Below, in pieces: positions 1 to 8,900 of a DNA stretch of 64,000 nucleotides. Origin of the DNA: Fimbriimonadaceae bacterium (lineage in GTDB: Bacteria > Armatimonadota > Fimbriimonadia > Fimbriimonadales > Fimbriimonadaceae); NCBI GenBank assembly GCA_020847855.1, contig JADLBH010000023.1, forward strand, positions 1 through 64,000, written 5' to 3'. How positions within the stretch are numbered: position 1 is the first letter of the stretch; the number at the start of each line of letters is the position of its first letter. A program made the position numbers and the translations under genes. The notes under the pieces are model-generated. The model was not told where the DNA came from. It saw nothing but the letters and a program-made list of their open reading frames with translations, and searched no databases.

Positions 1-734
1 CCGGCCGGGGCGACACCGAATCCGGCACCGCCGCCAGCGCCGCCACCGGGCGCCCCGGCGACTTCGGGTACCGAGGCCGAGATCTTCTCACCGCGGATGT
101 AGGCCACCATGGTCACGTTGTACGTACCCGTAAGCTTTGGCGCGGTGCCCTGGATCTGTAGGCCGCTGGCGACCGCGAGGAACTTTGGCATGTACTTCCA
201 TGCCCTGACGTTCTCCGTGATCTGGTCGTACGTGCCGCGAACGGTCACTTGGCCGAGGTCGAACACCGCGACCGGGAACCGGATGGCGGGATAGTTGAAA
301 TAGGTTTCCACCAACTGGGTCGAAGTGTCCGACGGGAAGGGGACGAGGGGCCCTTGGACCACCATGACCCCGCCCTTCTTGACCTGATAGTTCACGGCCC
401 GCTGGACGTTGTTGCGGAACGACTTCGCGTCGTTCACGAGCTGCCACCGGTTGACGGCGAGATTGATGCCGCCCGTTCCCACGTCCGCGGTGGGGGTCTT
501 CGCCGCGACGATGGACTGCCATTCCCGCGCCATCTGGTTGACGGTCGCGATCGCCTTCTCGACACGTTTGTTCGCATCGCCCTGTTTCCGCGCCTCGGTC
601 TTCAGTTGCTCCGCATAGGCTTTTTGGAGCTTGGCCTCCTGCATGTCGGGAAGGAACGAGCGAAGCCCGACGCCCAAGGCGACGATCATGACGGCGAGGC
701 CGATGATGAGGATGGTGAGTGCGCTGAGTTTCAT
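1..734 (-). CDS. pilO: PilO-like type IV pilus inner-membrane protein (partial, runs off window)
   Basis: PilO-like component of the inner-membrane alignment complex that works with PilM and PilN. Translation from the ATG at 734 gives one N-terminal membrane segment (LTILIIGLAVMIVALGVG), then a coiled-coil-prone stretch rich in K, E and Q, then a soluble alpha/beta domain. A Gly/Ala-rich tail is reached at base 1, where the frame is still open, so the C-terminus lies outside the window. A good Shine-Dalgarno (GAGGA, 7 bases upstream) supports this start. It lies 12 bases after pilN in the same operon. The family call rests on topology and gene order more than on sequence, because PilO diverges quickly. 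Confidence 0.8.
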   Translation of the reverse strand, partial: MKLSALTILIIGLAVMIVALGVGLRSFLPDMQEAKLQKAYAEQLKTEARKQGDANKRVEKAIATVNQMAREWQSIVAAKTPTADVGTGGINLAVNRWQLVNDAKSFRNNVQRAVNYQVKKGGVMVVQGPLVPFPSDTSTQLVETYFNYPAIRFPVAVFDLGQVTVRGTYDQITENVRAWKYMPKFLAVASGLQIQGTAPKLTGTYNVTMVAYIRGEKISASVPEVAGAPGGGAGGGAGFGVAPA

Positions 735-746
735 CGTGGATTCCTC

Positions 747-1613
747 TTACTCGTCGTCCTGCCCGGTGGATCGAACCTGTCCAGTGCCTGCGGGGGTCGA
801 GCTGCCAGGCGTGCTGCCGGCGGCGGCTTGGGGTTGCGCCGCCGCACCTTGGGCGACGAGCGTCGCCCTGGGGTCGGGGACTTGGATGTTACGCTGGAGG
901 GTCACTGCCAGACCGACGAGGGACCAACCCGGCATGGCTCCACGATCGTCCACCTCGGGTCGGCCGAATCCGCCCGAGTCCAGGAACCCTTGCGGCTCTG
1001 CGGCCGCACGCGCGATCCGCTCCTCGTGCCGGTCATACGGGTCCGAAGGAAGGTTGCTGTCGCCGGGGCGGATCGGGAGTCCGAGCTGGTCGCTCTCGAT
1101 GAGGTTCGGAACAAACATCCTGCCTTCCACGAACCCGTTGCGGGACACGTTCACCGCCCCAGGGATTTGAAGCAGAGCCAGCATGATGTCGCTGTACTGC
1201 TCCGCCTTTTGGAGCGTGCCCGTGATCTGGACGTTGCACGTGGTGGCGTCCACGGGCCGGGCGGTGATCGAGTTCACTCGGAACCACGAGGGCATGTAGC
1301 GGAGCACCTCGTCATAGAGGCCGGGATAGACCGCGCTGTGCTCCTGCATCGCTTTGGCGAGCTTGAGGTTTCGGTCAATATAGACGGACTTCGCCATGAC
1401 CTCGTCGGCCTTCTGCGAGGTGGCCAGGGCCCGGTCGGCAAGCGGCTTCCAAGCCGCGGCCTCGTCGGTGGCCGCCTTGAGCTGCTGCTTGCCGTAGAGC
1501 GTCATTCCGACCGCGGCAGCGATGCCGAGCAGGGCAAGGGCCGCCGACCCGAAGATCGCGGCCTTGTGCTGGCCTTCTTTCGAGATCGAGGTTGGGAGTA
1601 GGTTCAGCTTCAT
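747..1613 (-). CDS. pilN: PilN-like type IV pilus assembly protein
   Basis: Bitopic inner-membrane protein of the PilMNO platform. The N-terminus MKLNLLP is the short cytoplasmic motif by which PilN docks into PilM. A membrane segment follows at about residues 20-42 (AAIFGSAALALLGIAAAVG), then a coiled coil and a periplasmic ferredoxin-like domain. Residues from about 190 on form a low-complexity tail rich in Ala, Gly, Thr and Pro. At 288 aa it is longer than many PilN proteins (about 180-220 aa), and the excess is in this tail. It begins 9 bases after the pilM stop and precedes pilO by 12 bases. Confidence 0.85.
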   Translation of the reverse strand: MKLNLLPTSISKEGQHKAAIFGSAALALLGIAAAVGMTLYGKQQLKAATDEAAAWKPLADRALATSQKADEVMAKSVYIDRNLKLAKAMQEHSAVYPGLYDEVLRYMPSWFRVNSITARPVDATTCNVQITGTLQKAEQYSDIMLALLQIPGAVNVSRNGFVEGRMFVPNLIESDQLGLPIRPGDSNLPSDPYDRHEERIARAAAEPQGFLDSGGFGRPEVDDRGAMPGWSLVGLAVTLQRNIQVPDPRATLVAQGAAAQPQAAAGSTPGSSTPAGTGQVRSTGQDDE

Positions 1614-1622
1614 GGTTCGGTC

Positions 1623-2822
1623 TCAGAAAGCGATGTGCAGGGCGTTCCCGATCGCTACGGTGTACTCGGTGTTCACCTCGGGCGAGCCCGCGGTGACCGA
1701 GCCCCCGGTCTGCAAGCCGCGGAGCGGGTCGAGGATCGAGGTCGGTAGCCCGAGAGCGTCTTGGAGCAGTCCGTCCAGGCCTTTGAGCTTCGCGCCCCCG
1801 CCCGTCACCACGATGAGGTCCACGTCTCCACCCTTGCTCCGGAAGTAGTCTATCGAGCGCCGCACCTCGGCGACGAACTCGTCCACGACCGGGGCGATAG
1901 CATGGAAGACCCTCCCGCCACCGTCCCCCGCCGGTGCGGGGGCCACGGGCTCCGGCGGAGCAGGGGCCACGGGCTCGGGGGTAACCGGGGCTACCTCGTC
2001 GGGATCGGCAAACGGGTTGTACGGGGCGAACGACTCGCCGCCCTGGTCCTCGAAGGCGGGCGTGAGCGAGGCGGCGCCAGCGGGGATGTGGGCCTCGGCC
2101 CGTTTCGTAGCCTCGGCCTCCTCGATCGTGACCCCGAGCGACTCGCTGATCGCGCGGGTCGTCATCTCCCCACCCACGGGGACCGTGCGAGGCATCAGGA
2201 GCTTTCCGTCCTTATAGATATTGATCGCGGTGCTCGCATGGCCCACATGGACCACGCACACCGACTTGCCCTCATAGGCGGGCCCGCCCGTGAGAGCGAG
2301 CAACCGGGCGATTCCGAGAGGCTCGACGTCAATCGCAGCCGGCTTCTTGCCTGCCTTCTTGATGGTTTGGACGAGCGTGTCCACGGCGGACTGGGGCGCG
2401 ATCGCCATGACCACGTCCATGTTCTGCGGGTTGTCCGCCGTCACGGAGAACGCCTTGTAGTCGCTGACGACGGTGCTCTCGGCGAACGGGATGTTCCGTG
2501 TGATCTCCCAGTCCATGTGCTGCTTGAGCTCGGAGTCCGACATGTTCGGGACTTCGAGGGTGCGCACGAGCACCGCGCCTTGGCCAGCGATGCTGACGAC
2601 GACGTCGGGCGAACCCGCGCCGGCACTGCCGAAAAGTCCCTTGAGGGCCGCGCCGACCGCGTCCGGGTCGTGGACGCCGACGTGATCCACCGCACCGACG
2701 GGAGTCGGGACGGTTCCCAACGCGGTCACCGAAGGTGCCGTGCCTTGCAGCCGCACCTCCGCCACTTTGATGGCCTGACTTCCAATGTCAACCCCGATTG
2801 CAGAGCTCAGTTTCTTCGCCAT
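1623..2822 (-). CDS. pilM: PilM, actin-like type IV pilus ATPase
   Basis: Cytoplasmic actin-fold protein that binds the PilN N-terminus and links the motor to the alignment complex. The 399 aa protein starts MAKKLSSAIGVDIGSQAIKV, with the phosphate-1 loop (GVDIGSQ) of the FtsA/PilM family; a later VVTGGGAKLKG is the adenosine-binding motif. The ATG at 2822 is chosen because it gives the canonical N-terminus. An AAGGAGG sits about 20 bases upstream, which is a long spacing. Unusually, residues about 248-302 are a Pro/Ala/Glu-rich insertion with PEPVAPAP-type repeats before the last subdomain. A near-consensus promoter lies just upstream, so pilM heads its own operon. Confidence 0.93.
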   Translation of the reverse strand: MAKKLSSAIGVDIGSQAIKVAEVRLQGTAPSVTALGTVPTPVGAVDHVGVHDPDAVGAALKGLFGSAGAGSPDVVVSIAGQGAVLVRTLEVPNMSDSELKQHMDWEITRNIPFAESTVVSDYKAFSVTADNPQNMDVVMAIAPQSAVDTLVQTIKKAGKKPAAIDVEPLGIARLLALTGGPAYEGKSVCVVHVGHASTAINIYKDGKLLMPRTVPVGGEMTTRAISESLGVTIEEAEATKRAEAHIPAGAASLTPAFEDQGGESFAPYNPFADPDEVAPVTPEPVAPAPPEPVAPAPAGDGGGRVFHAIAPVVDEFVAEVRRSIDYFRSKGGDVDLIVVTGGGAKLKGLDGLLQDALGLPTSILDPLRGLQTGGSVTAGSPEVNTEYTVAIGNALHIAF

Positions 2823-2858
2823 GAGCGAATCTCGATTACACGCCTCCTTGCGCGACTG

Positions 2859-2888
2859 ATCATAGCATTGGAAACTTCCCAATGTCAA
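2859..2888 (-). promoter_or_regulatory. Sigma-70-type promoter of the pilMNO operon
   Basis: On the minus strand, TTGACA (2888-2883) and TATGAT (2864-2859) are separated by 18 bases. This gives a perfect -35 box and a one-mismatch -10 box. It lies about 35 bases upstream of the pilM ATG and just after the terminator of the preceding operon. The predicted transcript start near 2852 leaves a 30-base leader that contains the AAGGAGG. It is the clearest promoter in the window. Confidence 0.8.
2866..2882. promoter_or_regulatory. Near-palindrome in the pilM promoter spacer (possible operator)
   Basis: The 17 bases between the -35 and -10 boxes read ATTGGGAAGTTTCCAAT on the minus strand, a palindrome with one mismatched pair around a central G. 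A symmetric site in the spacer is a common place for a repressor or MerR-type activator to bind. No regulator is identified, so the operator role is inference. Confidence 0.4.
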
Positions 2889-2956
2889 CCAGCACGAACG
2901 AGTCGCACTGGTGAGACGCGACAAGACGGCCCATTGGTTTCTAATTTCGGAAGAAA

Positions 2957-2984
2957 CCGTGCCCGAGGAAAGGCTCGGGCACGG
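2957..2984 (-). terminator. Intrinsic terminator after the giant propeller gene
   Basis: An 11-bp perfect stem (ccgtgcccgag / ctcgggcacgg) with a 6-base loop starts 7 bases past the stop codon at 2991. On the minus strand it is followed by GTTTCTTCC, a modest T-rich tract; on the plus strand it is followed by ATTTTC. It separates the minor-pilin/propeller operon from pilMNO. Confidence 0.8.
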
Positions 2985-2990
2985 ATTTTC

Positions 2991-5900
2991 TCACTGGGCG
3001 GGTCGCTTCGGTGTGAACCTGGGCGCGAGTGTCTGCATAAAGATGTCCGGCACTCCACCGCGGGTGCTCGACCAGAACATCCAGACAAGGCCGGGCCGAC
3101 GCACCGTGCTCGAGTTGAAGTTCGAGTTCATCGGTTCCATCGCCAGGCTCACCGAGCCCTCCGCCGAAACCTGCTCGATCGGGATCGCCTGCTCGTCCGT
3201 CTCCGGCACCATCCCGACCCTGAGGTTCAAGAGGCTGATCCCGCCCGGATTGCCCGAAGCGTCCACGGCGCGGTAGCTGATTCGAACCTGCTGATCCTCG
3301 GCACCGCTGAGGAAGTAGACCCTCCCGGTCGCCGGGTCGAGTTGGTAGAAGCGGTCTCCCAACGGGGTTCCGCCCCAAGCCGTGACCGAGAAGGCCATCG
3401 GCGAGCCGTCAGGGTTCAGCGCGATCGCCGTCGGCAGTTGAACACCGAAGCGGTAGGTCTTGTAGAACGGGCGCGCCGCGCTGGTGCCGTCGCCCGAGGT
3501 CCTCGAGTAGGAGATCAGGAACCGGTCGAACCGGACCAGGTCGGTCGCTTGCGGCCGCAGGTTGTTCTGGTCGCCCCAATAGCTCAGGTCCCCGATCAGG
3601 TTCCGAGACGGGTTGCCCGGGAAGACCTGGATGCCGATGAACCGGTCGTCGAACACGTGGGACGTTTGGCGGTAGTTCTGCGCCGTTCCGCCAGCGATCC
3701 GCACGATCTGCGGCGTATAGCGGACGAAGAGGCGCTGATCCCTTCCCACGAGGCCTCCGCTCAGCTGCACCGAGCCGGTCTCCAGGTTCAGATAGGCCTT
3801 CCCTCCGAACGTCGTGGAGAACGACACGATGCGCCCGCTGGGGTCGTAGTCATAGGTTGAGGCGTTCCCGTCCCACACCGTGACAAGCTGCCCGTTGTTG
3901 TCCAAGCGGTACAGGTTCACGAATTGGGTGCCGGTCGGCTCAGTCGCGGTCGGGCCGCCGTCCCACTGCACACCAGGTGCCCAGTAGAGCCCGCTTCCCG
4001 AGTCGAAGATGACCTCGTCCGTCCGGTTCGCGAACGAAACGAGCGGGTTCCGGCCGTTGATCGGCATGCCACCGTTCGTGCGAATGCGAGCGAGGAAGAC
4101 CTCGCTGAACGCACGGCCACGGACCTTGCCGGCAAACGTTACGTCAATCCGCCCCTGGCCGCCATTCTGGAACCGGCGCAGAGTCGCCGAGGGCGCGCCT
4201 ACTGCCTCGAAGGCGGTGCCCAGTCGCGCGTTGCCGTCGTAGAGCCAGCCCGCATTGGAGTTGTAGACGTACCAGTTCAGCTGACCCAGGGCCCCGCTCG
4301 AAGACATCGTGAACGCGGCGACGTCATAGCGGCCCGAGATGCCCGAAGGCACCTGGATCACGCTCGGCCTGCTCTTTCGTGACGTTGGATCGTATGGGGC
4401 TGGCACGGTCGCGCCCACAGAGACGCTGCCGTCGGCCGCGACCGTGACCGGAGCCATCATGAGTTGGCTGAGCTCTTGGTTCGAGCCTGCCGGGTCGCGC
4501 TTGGTCGCTTCCCCGATCCAAGCGAGGTACATCACGTCCGTGGAAGGCTTGCCTGTGCCCAGCGGCGGGGAGAGCGGGTTCGTCACCCCGGCGGACGGGA
4601 ACGCGGGCGATCCGTATCGCACGGAAGCCGGGTCCAGGCTCTCGCCATTGGCGATGTCCACCGCGAAGAGGTTGTTGGCCGGTTCTACCGGGAGTGGGCC
4701 GGCCGCGTGCCGGAACCATCGGTTTGGCGTGTTGGGAACCCAAGCGTTCAGATCCCCGATCGGGCTTTGGGTGCCGCCAGGGATCACAGCCGCGTCGTTC
4801 GTGACCGAACCGAGGTAGATCCGCCATTGGTCTTGGAGCGTTGCGTCCCCTTCGAGCCTGGCCTTCGGGAGCCATGCGGGCACGTTCCCAGCGTCGAGCC
4901 GGTTCGAGGCGAAGGCTACGAACACGTTGCCGACACCGTCGCGTGCGCCGGTCGGCTGTTGGTTGGTCCACGTGAAGGGCTCGTTACCGTTGATGATCCC
5001 TTCCACCATGGGGGCGGACTTGTCGGTCGGCCGGTTCGTAAGCCGCGCTTCCCGCACGTTGAACTTGAGGTCAATCCCAGGGTCGGAATAGGGCTCGAAG
5101 TTGTCGAGGGCCGGGCCGTCCACTCCCTGGTCGTTCGTCAGATCGTTATTCTCGAACGGGAAGATCTTCCTGAGGAACGAGCCGGAGGGTGCGCCGATCG
5201 GTGCCGTGACGCCCACCTTCGGGTTGCTGGGAAGGATCACGTTCGGGTCGAACAAGTAACCGCCGACGGTTAGCAGGTTCGCGTTCGGGCGGCTCTTCGG
5301 GTTCACATTGAACCTCGTGCCAATCGGATCACCCGGTCGCGGCTTTTGAAGGATGTTCCTGCCCTGCGCGTCGAACCCAGGGCCACCGCCCACGACGAGC
5401 GAGGCGGAGTATCGGAAGTCGAGCGAGCTATGAAGGTGGTATCGAGCATCGAGCCAGGCCAGCTCGTGCAGGCCCGGCGAATAGAGCTCGACCGGCCGCA
5501 CACCCGAGGCGTCGGCAAAGTACTTCGGCATCCGAAGGTTCAACATGTTCACGTTGCCGTCGTTCGAGAGGTCGAACGTCTGGAACATGTTGTCGAAGGC
5601 CGGGTTCCGAGGCCCGAACACGCTCGTGGGGTCCCACGGGTTCAAGGGGCCGGAGCCGACCCCGCCGTTATAGCCACCACCGGAAGGAAGCGAGCCAAGG
5701 TCCACGGTCGGCGTCTTGACGCTCAAGCGCTCGTCAATCGCGACCTGTGCGCCCAGGCCCCAGTGCCGGTGAGCCTCGTTGTCCAGGCTCTGGTCCCCGC
5801 CCGGCTGAGTGTCCACGTAGCAGTAGTGGCTGCCGTAGTAGCCCGCGTTGCTGGGCGGCTGGTAGGTCGGGATCGCGAGCCGCAGGTCGAAGACCGTTCG

Positions 5901-8900
5901 CACGAGCGTCCGCGGCAACTGGGCATCGTAGCCGTTCCCATTGTTGTAGCCCCGGTAGGTCGCATAGGCCCCAGGAGTGAAGATCGGGTCCGCCAATTCG
6001 ACCCCTTGAGAGAAGACGGGGTTCTCCACCGCACCGAGGCTGTTCTTGATCGCGGAGACCGCCTCGCGCCCGATGTCCGGATAGTCCAAGCTCCGATTTG
6101 GTACGTTGACGGGATAGTCCTCGAACCCTGGGTAGTTCACGCCGTTCGCGCTCAGTGGCTTGTAGACGCCACCCGTGGCCGAACCATCGCGCACCCAAGC
6201 GGTGTCGTTCGCACCCACCCTCACCTTGGGCATGCCTCGCCCGAGGAGCAGTTCCATCAGACTGCGGTCATAGACGATGAGTTGCTGGACGCCTTCGGTG
6301 CCATGGGCTACCGGGTCTCCCTTCGTGGTGAGTTCCGGACCGACGTTGCCGAACACTTCGCGCGGCGGGCCGCCAGGGCTCTGGTCGGTGCCGATCGCGG
6401 CGTCGTCGAAATAGAGGCCAAACCGCGGGTCGGCCAGGTTCACCGGCATCTGCCATCCCGAGCCGATCCCACCGCCGTTGTCAAGCCCGATGCTGGTGCT
6501 GACGGCGGCAGCATTGTCGAGGAAGGCAAGCGCCATGGGGTTGGCGACGAAGACGTCCCAAGTGTCGTCGTCCGGGAAAACGGGCGGCTTGGGCAGCGAC
6601 GTCTCCACGCTGCGCTGTCCCCGCTGACCGGGAACCACGGCGCGGAGGTCCACCTTGACCTTGCCGGGGGTCACGGCATTGGAGCCCGTCGTCATGATCG
6701 GGATCCCCACGAGCGTGTAGCGCTCGAGGCTGGGGTTGTTGCTGTAGGACCGGACAGGCACTTGGCGCCGCTGAGAGCCTCGCTTGGGCGAGCTCATCTC
6801 GATCTCGATGAAGTAGTTCGCCAACGAGCCGACGAGCCGTGGCATGTCCCAGATCACGACGTACAGGGTCTCGCCGTACTCGAAATGACGGCGCGAGGCG
6901 ACTCCGTACAGCGGGTTTCCAGGCGTGGTCGCCGCGAGGACGTCCGCTTGGGACAAACCGACGGTGTCCGCAAGTTCGCGCAAGCGGTCGTAGGACTCCG
7001 GGTTCAAGAGCCGCACCTTGTCGGGGTCAATGATCGTGTCAAGGTTGCCGCGATCGGGATCGTTCTCGGTACCGATCTCTTGGCCGGGCCGATCGCCGGG
7101 CGTGATCGGGTTCGGATTCGTGTCGTTGTTCGAGTTGAACGCATATACGAAGCCGGTTCGGTCGCCCGTGAACATCCAGGAATGGCCCTCGCCGGTCGTC
7201 CAGCCGCCGGTGGCAAGGCCGGCTACTTGGTCGGTTCCGTCCAGGCGATAGCCATAGACGCGCCGTGTACCCGCGACGTTAGTCTGGCCCCTGGCATGGA
7301 GCCCAGTGATGGTTCCGTTCAAAGAGACCACGAAGACGGTGGGGACGTCGTTGACGAGCGTGCCCGTGTTGTCGAAGGACGTTGTGTAGCTGAACCGAGG
7401 GCTACCGCCGACGGCTCCGCTCGTGATCTCGCCCGAGAAGAATCGGACGGCACCGGTCTGTGCGCCGAACGAGGTGAAGTAGCCCGTCGAGTCGCAGACA
7501 TAGATGAAGTCCTCCGTGTCCGCCGGGTTCACCTGAGCCCTGGGCACGGCGAGCGGCCCTGCGGTGAAGCTACGGAAGTTCCCGACTCCTGAGCCCGTCG
7601 CGTTCCAGACCGGAAGCCCGGTGTCAAGGTTCACGGCATGGATCGCGCCGACAGCCGAGGTCTGGTCCACGTTCGCGCAGAAATAGACCATGCCGTTGGC
7701 GACGACGGGGGCCGTCGTAACGGGGCCAAGGGGAGTGGAGAGGGCATCGGGGTATTGCCAGACCACGGTCGTAGTCTTGTTCGCGGCACTCCCGGCCGCG
7801 TCCAAGGCGTAGATCCGCCCCTCTTGGGTGGGGACGATGATGAGATCTTGGCCGCCCGTGGTGGTGCCAAACGCTACCGAACCCAAGATCGGCCTCATGC
7901 CACGCTGCATCGGGAGGCTGGGGTTCGAAGGGTTGTAGTCGTCGGGCCAGGTCCAACGCCGAGGCGTGGTGCCGTCCAGGCGACCCGCCATCTGAATCGC
8001 ATAGACCTTGCCGTTCTTCGAGCCCACGTAGAAGGTGTCGCTGCCACCTACGGTCGCGACGAGCCCCGAACTCTGGTCGAAGCCCATCGGAGCCTCAGCG
8101 ATCCGATCCTTGCCGTCTTCCAAGGGGCTGTTGTTCGGATCGGTGGCAGGGATCTCGGCCGGATAGGTCCAGTGCGTGATGGGGGGTGCGCCCGTTGTCG
8201 GGTTGCCGTGACCATCAATGCAGTGGATCGAGCCGTTCTCCATGGGTGCGACAAGGACGTCCTGCGGGCCCCAGCCCGCCAGCTGCGCCATGGCGGCGGC
8301 AGGAGTCGAGACCGAGGAAAGGTCGGCGTTCCGGACGAAACGGAAGGCGTCCGCGTTCACGGGCTTGCCCTGCTCATTGGCGTCGTTTGTCAAGTTCGTG
8401 AGAATGACCCGCAGAGGGACCGCCTCGCTGCTCGCAAAGCCGTTAGTCGGCTGGAACGGCAGGGTGAGCCAACCTGAGCGGCCTGCCGGATCCACGGTCA
8501 CGGTCCGATCCAGCGTCCCTCCCAGATAGATCTCCACCTGGATCCCGTTCGCGAGACCAGCGCTCTGGCCGCCCGTGGGCACCCACATTTGCACCGTGTA
8601 GTCCCCATCGGGAAGGTAGGGCTCGTAGCGAACGTTGCCGTCCGCAGCACCGCCCACCGCGATCGTCTGCAGGAAGGTCGGGCCGATATTGTTCACGTTG
8701 CCGGGCTGGGTTATGAAAGTCCCGCCGAACTGGACGGATCCGTTGAGGTCGTCCACTTGGATCCGTTGTTTGGCCCGGCTGATGTCTGGGTTGGACGGAA
8801 CTGGGCCGAGCACCCAGTCGCGCTTCTCGTTCGCGTACCGTTGTAGCTCGCCGTTGCTTCGGTCGAACGGCCTCCGCACGGGCCAGCTGAAGACCATGTT

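Noticed and set aside
249-1601. Long plus-strand open frame opposite pilN and pilO
   Set aside because: It is a GC-rich antisense shadow: Arg/His/Gly-rich, no domain, and opposite a run of clear pilus genes. The same applies to the plus-strand frames at 1761-3860, 5346-7592, 14999-17227, 18088-20040 and 25868-28285, and the minus-strand frames at 35995-37365, 51213-52280 and 59002-61164.
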